The translations under genes and the position numbers were made by a program. Below, piece after piece: positions 23,795 through 35,161 of a stretch of DNA of 64,000 nucleotides. The notes under the pieces were generated by a model that saw only the letters and a list, made by a program, of their open reading frames with translations, was not told the DNA's origin and made no database searches. Numbering within the stretch: the first letter of the stretch is position 1; every line of letters begins with the position of its first letter. Where the stretch lies: assembly GCA_037957365.1 (NCBI GenBank), contig JARHVA010000593.1:1206501-1270500 (forward strand), written 5' to 3'. Origin of the DNA: Torreya grandis. Its lineage: Eukaryota > Streptophyta > Pinopsida > Cupressales > Taxaceae.

Positions 23795-24984
23795 TACTTT
23801 CAAGGGTAAAATAAATTGAGTTCCAAGATCAATGGGACTTGCTTGCTCTTCTTTCTCTTGTTCCAATCTCTCAAAGGTTTCTAATCTCTCATTATTTTAT
23901 CTAGTCCCACAACCTCTACTAGCACATCCTTAAATGGTTTGAGCTCTTCTTGTACTCTTGCCTTACCTTTAGCTACCTATGACTATTTTTTCTTCATGTT
24001 TTCATTATGATTCTTGAACTTAGACTCATCTTCCACCAATTTGACTCCAAATATCTTTTGTTTCTCATTTTATAATTGTGCTTGGTTGATATAAACATTT
24101 TTGGACTAAATATTTACATTTTGAATGCTAAGATGACTCTCATAAGCATTAAGAGTTTGCTTCAATTGTACCTCCTTAACTTCATCTTGACTTTCTTGAT
24201 TTTCATGTTGCTACAACCACTCTTGTACTTGTTCTTCTATCTTTGCCTTGCCCTTAACCTTTAATTGTTCCAAATTTGACCTCTTATTTTTCTTTAAACT
24301 ATGAAACTTGATTCTTCTCTTCCAATCTTTATCTCTTGGCAAGGTATCTCTTCAATGAGCTAAGTTTCATTTCCTTGAATTTAAACATCTATATTCTTTC
24401 TCACTTCCTAATCTTGTTTAATGGTTGCCTACACCTTACCTACATTTATAACACAAAAAAACTCATTATAAATAAAATTTGGAGCCTTTATGACTCTCTC
24501 TTGGGCTGCCTCCTTGGATACTTTAATGTCGAACTTCTTATCTTGCCTGGTGTCATTGACATGCCACTTCTTATCCATCTTATCTACAATTTCTATTACT
24601 ATTCTATTATCATCTCTCATTGGCTTGGCTTCCTTTCTTGTTTTGGCTATCTTATTACTTGTGCACTCTCATAGGTACTGTGTCTTTTTTTTTTTAAGAC
24701 CACTCTCTTTCTACCTCTTGATGACCTTTGTTGTCACCTTACAGTCTTGTTTATCCTCTCTTATGTCCATCTTCATGGGCTCACAACTATTCATACTAAC
24801 CATTTCAAGACATCTTACCTTTTCTTCTCTCTTTGGTGCCTTGACCAAACCCCAACTTTCCATGGCTTTGCTCCAATATTTCTTTATTTCCATCATCATT
24901 ATTCTCTCAGATTTTCTTTCTTATTCACCCTTTCATTGGACAAGAATGTGTCTCTTTCCATGTTACTTGATGGTGTATGTATTA
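23795..24984 (-). other. Internal region downstream of protease, no recognised domain
   Basis: On the minus strand, after the protease, the usual linker (HDGQANTYT, then an eroded KHTLVP-like segment) gives way to charged Lys/Glu-rich short frames (24711-24899 and 24429-24620) without reverse-transcriptase motifs. The polymerase is deleted, or replaced by unrelated sequence, up to the 3' LTR. The opposite-strand frames of 95-166 codons at 24336-25034 are hydrophobic shadows of this AT-rich stretch. Confidence 0.55.
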
Positions 24985-25275
24985 GCTTGACCATCATGAA
25001 TAGCCTGCCTATCAAACTAAGATGGTATTCCTAATAGTGAATGATAAACATTTATGGGAATAATATCACATAATAATTTATCTCTATATCCTCCTATATG
25101 GAATTTAATCCAACTTTGATCACTTACCAAGATTTGATGACCCTTATAAACCCATGCAACCTTTTATGTTTGTGGATGTGGCTTCCTTTTCAATTCCAAT
25201 TTATACATCATTTATAAAGACACAATGTTATTAGTGTTTCCTCGATCAATCATTAAATTACAAACCTTACCTTTT
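24985..25275 (-). pseudogene. Ty3/gypsy aspartic protease domain (broken)
   Basis: The minus-strand translation reads VCNLMIDRGNTNNIVS, YKLELKRKPHPQ, KVAWVYKGHQILVSDQSW, FHIGGYRDKLLCDIIPIN, then YHSLLGIPS-stop-FDRQAIHDGQANTY. This is the chromovirus protease (IDSGS-NIVS, HP-PYKVSWL, LCDV-PMD, H-LLGRPW-YDR) that cleaves the gag-pol precursor. The active-site triad D-S/T-G has become D-R-G at about 25240-25248. A stop follows LGIPS and another interrupts the domain, so it is inactive. Confidence 0.8.
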
Positions 25276-25945
25276 TCTTTACACCTACTTTTGAATAAGC
25301 TTCTTCTTTGAGCTAACTCTTTGATTTTATTTTTCTACTACAATAAGATTCTCCTCATGATTAAATACTCAATTATTTCTTGCTTTATTTCCCCATTCAC
25401 TTATCTTGTACTTTACTACTGCATACTGCTACCAATACTCAATGGACACTCTACTGCCCTATGTCCCTCTATATGGCAATTCCAAAATTATCCTTGAAAA
25501 TGTTGTCTTGGTCCATGTCTCATAGGATCTTCATCTATTCTTGGTCTACCCTATAAAATTATTTTATCTCCTATTCATGGTGCTATACTCCCATGCCTGG
25601 TTAAACTTCTGCTATATGTATTTGTGGTCTCTCTTGAACCATCTCTTCATTTTCTCTCTCATATGTTCTTGGTTATAAAGGTACTACTTGACATTTTTTC
25701 CTACCATATCCTTATTATTTATCTATTACCATTCTCTGTACTCTCTCTTTGAGACCATACTCAATATCCTCCATCCTTATGACTAAAGGGGAAATCAACT
25801 ATGTCACTTGGTCTATCATAATCTTGACCAAATATTCATCTCTACTAGCTCTCTCCATGGAACTCTATTCTTGGTTCCCTATCCTATAATTAACCTCAAA
25901 ACACATGATACTAATATTATTCTCAATCCACTAGGAACTTTGTTA
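25276..25945 (-). pseudogene. Ty3/gypsy gag remnant with zinc-knuckle relic
   Basis: Downstream of the primer site the minus strand has many stops. It preserves WNCHIEGHRAVECP (25444-25485), a CCHC nucleocapsid knuckle of the C-x2-C-x4-H-x4-C type whose first Cys has changed to Phe. The knuckle would bind element RNA. The capsid part upstream is too eroded to delimit. The order gag-knuckle-protease agrees with the family. Confidence 0.6.
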
Positions 25946-25957
25946 GCTCTGATACCA
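25946..25957 (-). other. Primer binding site (initiator tRNA-Met), perfect
   Basis: The minus strand reads TGGTATCAGAGC, a 12-base match to the canonical plant site for initiator tRNA-Met. It is three bases from the LTR edge at 25961 and fixes the element on the minus strand. Confidence 0.92.
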
Positions 25958-25960
25958 AAA

Positions 25961-27979
25961 TGATGCAAAGCATATAACTATTTTTCAAACTTTGACTTTG
26001 TTCTTTATTCACTTCATTAGGCAATGGCTCATTAGATCAATCCTTCATGCAAGATTATGAAATTAATTAGACTTTAGGTAGGTGATAATGTATTTATCTT
26101 GTTATTTATGGTCCATTTAGACCTCTCATCTATTTACCAACAATATTCAACACTTGTCACTAAGCCCTTGTAACTCCATTGTCACATTTTATTTTAATAG
26201 CCTTTTTTATTGAATTTCTCCTTATATAGAATAATATGAAGGACTAAGGAAAAGCCAGTCACAAATCTGGATACCCACTATCATATACTATCACATTACA
26301 AATTTTTATGCTACAAATTAGGATTTAAACCACTTTGCCACTCCCTTTTAGGTCACTATTGAGGGCTATTAGGTCAGTCAACCTTGTTTCTACCCATAGT
26401 CTTAAATATCCATACACAGAGGTATGCTCATACAAATTTAACTTCAAAATATATTTATTAAAATTGTATTTAATATTTTCAAAAAGTTTCACATGAAATA
26501 AATGATGGAAAATCACTAAAACCCAATTTTCCTTTTGAAACCCTAGCTACAGGGTTACATAGTGTCTAATCAAGCTGAGAATACTTAATTCAAGGTTTTA
26601 TGAATCTGAGACAATTTATTTTATATTTAAAAGTTGATTAGGCTTGGTTCTAATATAATTCACCTATTCTCTAAGTTATTTTCTTTCTTAAATATATTTT
26701 TACCGTCATTACCTCATATGATTTCTAACTTTGTTTACATAGTCATAAACATGAGGTTTACAAATATTCTTTAGAGGGATTTCCATCTCAACAGGGTTAC
26801 TTAATTTTCACAAGTTGACATAGGTTCAAGATGATTCAACTCACCTATTATATGTATTTTTTATTAACCACATCTCCTTGGTTGTATATTTTATAAATTC
26901 TCTTGAGTCCTCTATGTATTCTAACATAGACTACAGGGCATGTGTGCTCTACCTTGAAAAGTTAAACTTCAAAAATAAGTTATCAAATCTATCCAAATAA
27001 AATGGACATTGTTACAAACCCACACATATGTACCAAATAAGTAAAAACAATACCCATGTCCTTAGTGTGCTTTGTTCTACATTCTTACCTAGTTTTAAGA
27101 AGGTAAATTGACTAGTGTAGGTTTTTGCACCTTTGTCACAAGCAATCTATGATTGTTTGAATTGAAACTAGATATAAAAATTTACAAATGACTCATGAAA
27201 TATTTAAACAATCTTGACTAATTATCCTCTCTCTCACATAATACTTTATTGCTCATAAACACTCATTATTTCATTCAACACAGGTATAGGAAATTAGGGG
27301 CTGATGATTTCAAACTTACACCAATGCATACAAAATTTAGTTAATTAAATGATATAGATCCTTCACAAGAACTTAACCAACTTACCATGACAAATCAAAC
27401 ATAAAAAAATATATACTTTGAACATTTTCCATTTAACCATTATCATATAGTCCTTCTCCATCTCTTTATACAGGAAACAACAAAGTTATATATTTCATCC
27501 ATCAAAATTTTACATCTTCATTCATTACATCTTGGGTTTAATACCCCTAATCACTCAAATACATTGTATCCAAAAACTAGAAATCCAAAAATGATAATCT
27601 TATAATACTAGTAACTCGCAAAACTAATTCTTGTAAAAAAAAAAACTCTAATCCATTCTTGGAAATTGCCTCATATGGACTTACAAAGGATGTATGACTA
27701 GAGAAACTTAACTGCACATTCAATGAATTTTATTAACCCCTAAATACCTAATACTAACATTAGACAAATATTTATAGCTAAGAAACATCAAAACTCTTTC
27801 ACAATTTTCCCCAAACATTCAAATATTCAAATAATAGTTTTCATAGGAACTATATTTTTGAATGTTTCAAACAACCTAATACCTCTAGAACACCAAAATA
27901 GGATCTAAAAAGGAATCCTAGATACTTAGACATGTAAAGCAAACCAAAAATGGAAACTAAATAAGATGCCTCTGTATCA
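25961..27979 (-). repeat. 5' LTR of the minus-strand gypsy element (right)
   Basis: It runs TGATGCAAAGC to TCTGTATCA and aligns with 21792-23794 throughout, with many substitutions and small indels such as the extra CATT in the first 60 bases. A minus-strand open frame at 26325-26516 parallels the one in the left LTR. Confidence 0.95.
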
Positions 27980-27984
27980 TAAAT
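27980..27984 (+). other. Target-site duplication, right (TAAAT)
   Basis: Second copy of the TAAAT duplication. The flanking array sequence continues at 27985. Confidence 0.9.
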
Positions 27985-28291
27985 ATAACTCTTGGGTTGC
28001 TCCTTTAGTACTTCAAACCTGTATATGTGTTGTCCCTATGACTAATATAAAAATAGAATAAAATAGGGAAGATTTGATCACTTGAGTGCTTGATCGAATG
28101 CCTTTTATAAGTATCCTAGTGAGTAGGTAAAAAGTTTCTAGGTTATGTAGGATTTTTTAGGGGAGGAATGCCTAAGGGTTGATCTTGTAATTATATCAAT
28201 CCTTTTGGAGAAGTAAATCACATTAAATCACTAAGGTTGACCATTAGGATACATTTAATTGTCAAATTACTCAAATTTAAGGAAATAACAT
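27985..28291 (+). repeat. Array copy A, right part
   Basis: The remainder of the split first unit. It matches the segments following ACTTGACAAAT in copies C and D, including TGTGTTGTCCCTATGACTAA and AGAATAAAATAGGGAAG. Confidence 0.88.
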
Positions 28292-29877
28292 TTAATTATT
28301 GGTGGTTATTTGTGTTTATAGGGTATAAATAGGAGTTAAAGAAACTATAAAATGGTTTTCTTTTAACACCCAACACAATTTAGGTAGAAATAGATGGAAT
28401 CATGAAAAATTGTATTCATAATGGAAAGAAATACAAGAAATTTTCTTGGACTTTGTTTCATGAGATTTATTATGCATGATGTTATTATTATTTTCTTTTT
28501 AATGTTGCATGTATTTATTTTTTAAATTGAGACTTGGTTTATTTTGAATTTTCATACTTTGTGGAGTATGTGTCTCATATATAAGTTGTGTAATTCTAAA
28601 ATCTTGATCTCAACTGTCCTAACTACATAGTAAATATCATTTCAAGATGGATACATATGGAAAGCCAATTTATATTTGAAAATGGATAATAAAATTTTGA
28701 TGAATATGTTTTGGATCTCACTATCTATTTAACTCTAAAATGAGCTAGATTGGATTTATCTAGGGTTAGAGGTGATAGAGAAAGACTAAAGTACAAGGGT
28801 GAATAATAAACCTTTGATGAATATGATTTGGAGCTCACTATCTATTTAATCCTAAAATGATCTAGATTTGAGTTATCTAGGGTTAAAGGGGATAAAGATA
28901 CCCTAACGTACAAGGGTGATAAACTATCTCTAAAATAGGGAAATTAGATGATAAAAATCATATAAACATATATTAAATTTATTATGCTAAGATAAGCTAA
29001 AATTAATAATTAGAATTATTCTAGATATGAAATTGACAAATAAATAAAGTACTTAGTTGGTTATGATGCTGAAATAGTTTTGGATCTAAAACAGATAGAA
29101 AGCACATTAGAAGAGGATTCTAGAATAGTCATTATATTATAGATTTAATGCCTCTAGAGCAATAGACACTAGTGTCAGCGTATGATGGCTATGTCAACAC
29201 TATTATTTGAACCTAATGTAGGTGTCCTATATGGAATACCTACTGGAAAAGGATGCAACCACTTGGATTCTTCTAGTTTTATCCTTGCCTTCACTCTAGT
29301 GCATTTAGGTCTAGGTCGTGGACTGTCACTCATAAATTTGTAAACCCTAAATCTTCATCTTCATAATGACCTTGGGGTGAAATGGGTTAGTGGGCACATG
29401 ATATTGAGGTAACCTTAAATATCCCTCTGTTAATGAGCATTGCCTACATAGATAATACTTTGAAGAAGGTCTCAAATTTATGTAGTTATCCCCTACATGT
29501 TGACCTGTGCGTGAATCATGCAATTTATGCAAAGTAACTACAACAATGACCTAACTTGTAACTTAAAAAATACAAATCTTGGGCTGATCCTTCAGTATGC
29601 CAAACATTTGTATGTGTTGTCCCTATGACTTATATAAAAATAGAATTTAAAGGGAAATTTTTCTCACTTAAGTGCTTGATTGAATGCCTTTTATAAGTTT
29701 CTTAGTGAGTAGGTAAAAAAATTCTAGGTTTTGTAGGTTTTTAAGGGAAGGAATGAATAAGGGTTGATGTTGTATTTATATTAATCCCTTTTGATAAGTA
29801 AATCACATTAAATCACTTAGGTTGACCATTAAGATACATTTCATTTACAAATTACTCTACTTTAAGGCACTATAAGA
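28292..29877 (+). repeat. Array copy B
   Basis: Full-length unit (1586 bp) with TATAAATAGG at 28324-28333, subrepeats at 28688-28804 and 28805-28925, and the palindrome GACACTAGTGTC at 29165-29176. Confidence 0.9.
28324..28333 (+). promoter_or_regulatory. TATA-type box in array copy B
   Basis: TATAAATAGG is well formed and followed within 25 bases by a second TATAAAA. The same position holds TATAAATATG in copy C (29909) and TATAAATAGG in copy D (31487), and is degraded in A and E. The arrangement resembles an LTR promoter. Transcription is unproven. Confidence 0.4.
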
Positions 29878-31454
29878 TAATTATTGGTGGTTATTTGTGT
29901 CTAAAGGGTATAAATATGAGTTCAATCAACTATAAAAGGTTTTTTTTTTAAACCCAACACAATTTTGGTAGAAATAGATGGAAGTATGAAAAATTGTATT
30001 CATAATGGAAATAAATACAAGAAATTTTCTTGGACTTTGTTTCATGAGATTTATTGAACATTATATTATTATTATTATTTATTTAATGTTGCATGTATTT
30101 CCTTTTAAATTGAGACTTTTTTTTAAAAAAATTCATATTATATAGAGTATGTGTCTCATATGTAAGTTATGCGATTCTAATATCTTGATCTCAAGTGTCC
30201 TAACTACATAATAAAGTCCATTACAAGATGGATACATATGGAAAGCCAGTTTATATTTGAAACTAGATAATAGACTTTTGATGAATATGCTTTGGAAATC
30301 ACTATCTATTTAACCCTAAAATGATCTAGATTAGAGTGATCTAGGGTTAAATGGATAGAGATAGCCTAAGGTACAAGGGTGAATAATAGACTTTTGATGA
30401 ATGTGATTTGGAGCTCACTATCTATTTAACCCTAAAATGATCTAGATTGGAGTTATCTAGGGCTAAAGTGAATAGAGATACCCTAGAGTACAAGGGTAAT
30501 AAATTATCTCTAGAACATGCCAATTAGATGATAAAATTCATATAAACATATATTGAATTTATTATGCTAAAATAAGCTAAAAATAGTAAGTACAATTATG
30601 TTAGATATGAAAATGACAAAGAAACAAAACACTTAGTTGGTTCTAATGTTGACATAGTTATGGATCTAGAATAGGAAAAAAGTAGATTGGAAAATGATTA
30701 TAGAATAGTCGTTAGATTCTATATTGACTACCTCTAGAGCTGTAGACACTAGTGTCAGCCTGTGATGGTTATGTTGACACTATTACCTAAATTTGATGTA
30801 GGTGTCTTCTATGGAATACCTACTAGAAAGGGATGTAACCACTTAGATGATTCTAGGCTTATCCTTGCCTTCTCTCTAATTCATTCATATTTGGGTCATA
30901 GATGATCATTCTTCATAAATTTGTAAAATCCTATCTCTTCATCTTCATAGTGACCTTGGGGTGAAAGGGGTTAGTGGGCACATGATATTGAACTAACCCT
31001 AAGAACCCCTCTATTAATTATCATTTCCTACATAGCCAAGACTTTGAAGATTGTCTCATATTGATGTAGTTATCCCCTACATGTTGACTTGTGTGTGAAT
31101 CATGAAATATGTGCAAAGCAAGTACAATAGTGACCTAAATTGTAACTTGAAAAATATGGGCTGATACTTTAGTACTTCAAACCTCTGTATGTGTTTTACC
31201 TATGACTAATATAAAAATATAATAAAATAGGGAAGCTTTGCTCACTTGAGTGCTTAATCGAATGCCTTTTATAAGTTTCCTGGCAATTAGGAAAAAAATT
31301 CTAGGTTTTGTAGGTTTTTTCAGGGGAGGAATGAATGAGAGTTGATCTTATATTTATGTCAATCCCTTTTTAGAAGTAACTCACTTTAGATCTCTTAGGA
31401 TGACTATTAAGATACATTTCATTTGCAAATTACATGACATTAAGGCACTAAAAG
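29878..31454 (+). repeat. Array copy C
   Basis: Full-length unit (1577 bp) with TATAAATATG at 29909-29918 and GACACTAGTGTC at 30745-30756. It also has the paired 117-bp subrepeats near 30267 and 30384. Confidence 0.9.
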
Positions 31455-32935
31455 CTAAGTATTATTGGTTATTTGTGTCTAATGGGTATAAATAGGAGTT
31501 CAAGAAACTATATAATGGTATTTAATTTTAACACCCAACATAATTTAGGTAGAAATAGATGTAACAATGAAAAATTATATGCATAATGGAAAAAAATACA
31601 AGAAATTTTCTTTTAATTTATTTCATGAGATTTATTGTGCATGATATTATTATTATTTATTTAATGTTGCATGTATTTATTTTTAAATTGAGACTTGGTT
31701 TGTTTTGAATTTTCATAATATGTGGATTATGTGTCTCATATGTAAGTTATACAATTTTAAGAACTTGATCTCAAGTGTCCTAACTACATAACAATCTTCA
31801 TTGCAAGATGGATACATATGGAAAGCCAATTTGTATTTGAAACTATATAATAGACTTTTGATTAATATGCTTTGGATCTCACTATATATTTAATGCTAAA
31901 ATGATCTAGATTAAAGTTATCTAGGGTTAAAGGGGATAGAGATAACCTAAGGTACAAGGGTTAATAATAGACTTTTGATGAATATGCTTTGGATCACACT
32001 ATATATTTAACCCTAAAATGATGTAGATTGGAGTTATCTAGAGTTAAAGGGGATAGAGATACCCTAAGGTACGAGGGTGATAAACTATCATAATAATCCA
32101 ATTAGATGATAAAACTCATATAAACATATATTAAATTTATTATGTTGAGATAAGATAAAAATGGTAAGTGCAATTATGCTAGATATGAAAATGGAAAAAA
32201 AAACAAAGTCCTTAGTTGGTTCTGATACTGACATAGTTCTAGATCTAAAACAAATAGAAAGTAGATTGGAAAAGGATTCTAGAACAATCATCAGATTCTA
32301 GATTTAATGCCTCTAGAGATATGGACACTAGTGTTAGGTTGTGATGGTTATGTCTATATTATTGTTTGAACCTATTATAGGTGTTTTGTATGGAATAAAT
32401 ACTGAAAAAAGATGCAACCACTTGGATGCTTCTAGGTTTATCCTTGCATTCACTCTGGTGCATTCAAATTTAGGTCATGGATCATCACTTGTCATGAGTT
32501 TATAAAATGTTATCTAAGTTCATCTTCATAGTAACCTTGGGGTGAAATGGGTTAGTGGGCACACAATATTGAGCTACCCTTAAAGACCCCTCTATTAATG
32601 AGCACTACCAACATAGATAATACACTGAATAGGGTCTCAGATTGATGTACTTATCCCCTAAATATTGACTTGTGTGTGAATTATGCAATATATGCAAAGC
32701 AAGTACAATAGTGACCTAACTTGTAACTTGACAAATATAGATCTTGGGTGCATCCTTCGATACTTAAAACTTGTGTATGTGTTGTACTTATGACTAATAT
32801 AAAAATAGAATAAAATAGGGAAGCTTTACACACTTGAGTTATTAATTGAATGACTTTCATAAGTTTCCTAGTGAGTAGGTAAACATTTTCTAGGTTTTGT
32901 AGGTTTTTTTAGGGAAGGAATAAACAAGGGTTAAT

Positions 32936-32970
<35 letters not shown>

Positions 32971-33065
32971 CAATCCCTTTGGAGAAGTAACTCACATTAA
33001 ATCACTTAGGATGACCATTAATATACATTCATTTACAAATTACATGACTTTAAGGCACTAGAAAT
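31455..33065 (+). repeat. Array copy D
   Basis: Full-length unit (1611 bp) with TATAAATAGG at 31487-31496. The palindrome has one change (GACACTAGTGTT). It is lengthened by a GT microsatellite at 32938-32966 absent from the other copies. Confidence 0.9.
32938..32966. repeat. (TG)n microsatellite inside array copy D
   Basis: A 29-base TG run. The equivalent place in copies B, C and E reads ordinary TTGTATTTATAT-type sequence, so the tract arose in this copy. Confidence 0.95.
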
Positions 33066-34042
33066 TAATTATTGGTGGTTATTTATGTCTAAAATGTATG
33101 AATATGAGGTCAAGAAACTTTAAAAGGTTTTTTTTAACACCCAACACAATTTAGGTATAAATAGATGGAAGCATGAAAAATTGTATACATAATGGAAAGA
33201 AATATAATAATTTTTCTTAGACTTTTTTGGTTCTGATGTTGACATAGTTTTGGATCTGGAATAGGCATAAAGTAGATTGGAAGTGGATTCTAGAATAGTC
33301 TTCAGATTTTGAATTTAATGCCTTTGGAGTTGTAGACACCAGTGCCATCCTATGATGGTTATGTCAACATTATTTTTTTAAACTTGATATAGGTGTCTTA
33401 TATGAAATAGTTACTATAAAAAGATATAACCACTTAGATGCTTCTAGGTTTATCCTTGCCTTCACTATGGTGCATTTAGATCTAGGTCATGGACTATCAC
33501 TCCTCATGAATTTGTAAAACCCTATCTCTTCATCTTCATAGTGACCTTGGGGTGAAATGGGTTAGTGGGCACATGATATTGAGCTAACCCTAAATACCCT
33601 CTATTAATGAGATATGTATACATAGCTAATACTTTGAAGAGGTCTCAGATTGATGTAGTTATCCCCTACATGTTGAATTGTGTGTGAATCATGTAATATA
33701 TGCAAAGCAAGTACAATAGTGACCAAACTTGTAACTTGACAAATATAGCTATTGGGATTCTCTTTTAATAATTAAAACCTATGTATGTGTTGTATATATG
33801 ATTGATATAAAAATAGAATAAAATAGGGAATATTTTCTCACTTGAGTGCTTGATTGAATGCCTTTTATAAATTTCTTGGAGAGTAGGTAAAATGTTTCTA
33901 GGTTTTTTTCAGAGGAGGAATGAATGAGGGTTGATTTTTTATTTATATTAATCCCTTTGGAAAAGTAACTAACATTAAATCTCTTAGGTTGACCATTAGG
34001 ATATTTTTTCTTAAAATTACATGAATATAAGGCACTAAAAAT
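33066..34042 (+). repeat. Array copy E, internally deleted
   Basis: A 977-bp copy. About 600 bp are missing at 33225-33235, where sequence following CTTGGACTTTGTTTC-type wording jumps to GGTTCTGATGTTGACATAG. It ends at AAGGCACTAAAA, the same phase at which each unit ends. Confidence 0.85.
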
Positions 34043-34051
34043 TTGTGTCAA

Positions 34052-35161
34052 AATAGTACACCTATATCAATGTATGTGTATATCCTAGACACTAGTGTCT
34101 ATAGACTCAAAACTTGTAGATGTGGAAGATACATAGGATTTAAGTATTCTAGGCAAGATATAATGTCTAAGTCATCAACATAAGACTGGTCAGACCAATA
34201 GATTGGCCATGGGGCATAAGATAGAGCATAATGTGAGACTTATAAAAGAAATAAAGGTCTAGAATTGAGAGGAAAAACCAAGGTCTGAGTTTTCCAAATG
34301 TACAAGATTGAGGTGTTATATAATCCATAAATATCATATACATTCCCCCTTTTAATATAGTAATGAAATTGTTGGTTTAATGGAGAATAAATGCATACTT
34401 GGGTGTGTATAACATATATTACCTTTGTTTGAGTCCAATTTGAGTTCTTTGCTAGTGACTGACCTACAATCAAGAGCATGTTATAGTACATAATCATTAC
34501 ATATAATCTAAAATTGAAAGTATTGAAAGGATTAAAATTGAAAGATCAAGGTTTAGGAGTGCACCTTTGTATCAATGTAACTCCATTACCTATTGGAATC
34601 TTGATTTGAAAATACATTTGATTGTAAGGATATGAAACTAAGATTAGGATAAATATGTATAAATATGGAAAGTACATATATCTAAGGAGATAGAGAGAGA
34701 TTGGAAGGCACATGCCCCTAGCCTTGGAAAAAAGGTGAGTTGTCATTCGATAGTTGAGATTAGTTCAACCATGCAACCCAATCATACTTATAACTTGGTG
34801 ATCATAAGTAAAAAAAATTAATTCATACTATCAAATTTGTAGGGGTGGATGATATAGTCAATTCTAAACTAAAAACTTGGAAAGATTGAGTGATTTAATC
34901 ACTTTAACCATATCAAAAGCGAACCAACTAATATAATAGATTAGATCAATACAGTCTATAAAAGTACATCTTGGTGGGTGATGATATTCCTTGAGAGTGT
35001 TTTGAAATCTGAAATTGATTTAAATTTTACAAAATTAGGTGCATATTTCATAGCATATGCATTGTATATATGTCTCATGTTAAAACTATGTATAATAATG
35101 GTACCAATGTATATAATTTTATCATAACTATGAATCTAAATTATATAATTATGTCTTGTTA
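34052..35161. repeat. 1.11-kb tandem dimer, copy 1
   Basis: It starts right after the 1.58-kb array. Shared landmarks with copy 2, offset 1111 bp, are CTAGACACTAGTGTC against CTAGACACTAATGTC, CATCAACATAAGA, GGGCATAAGATAG, and GAGACTTATAAAAG. No shared open frame or retroelement motif is present. Several open frames on the minus strand (33779-34746) cross it without similarity to known proteins. Confidence 0.85.

Larger units (their letters stand above)
21792..27979 (-). mobile_element. Complete-ended non-autonomous Ty3/gypsy (chromovirus-type) element
   Basis: A 6188-bp element with two LTRs (2003 and 2019 bp), a perfect primer site on the minus strand next to the right LTR, an internal region of only 2166 bp, and a 5-bp TAAAT target duplication. 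The internal part holds a gag remnant and an aspartic-protease domain but no reverse transcriptase, RNase H or integrase. It could therefore have moved only with enzymes from a relative. The protease resembles plant chromoviruses of the Reina/Tekay/CRM type. Visible divergence between the LTRs indicates an old insertion. Confidence 0.9.
20512..34042 (+). repeat. Tandem array of five ~1.58-kb units, first unit split by a retrotransposon
   Basis: Five diverged copies follow head to tail. Copy A is 20512-21791 plus 27985-28291; B 28292-29877; C 29878-31454; D 31455-33065; E 33066-34042. Lengths, without the inserted element, are 1587, 1586, 1577, 1611 and 977. Every copy opens with the wording ATTATTGGTGGTTATTTGTG. 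The better-preserved ones then carry a TATA-type box, AACACCCAACACAATTTAGG, two 117-bp subrepeats, a GACACTAGTGTC palindrome and a conserved GGTTAGTGGGCACATGATAT block. No conserved open frame is shared, so the unit is non-coding. The polarity is set by the TATA box. Confidence 0.9.

Noticed and set aside
24336..25034. Plus-strand hydrophobic open frames of 95-166 codons that look like membrane proteins
   Set aside because: They lie antisense to the internal region of the minus-strand gypsy element, overlap each other in different frames, and owe their Leu/Phe/Ser richness to the T-rich strand.
20512..34042. Tandem gene cluster
   Set aside because: No open frame is conserved among the five copies, and similarity is uniform rather than exon-like.
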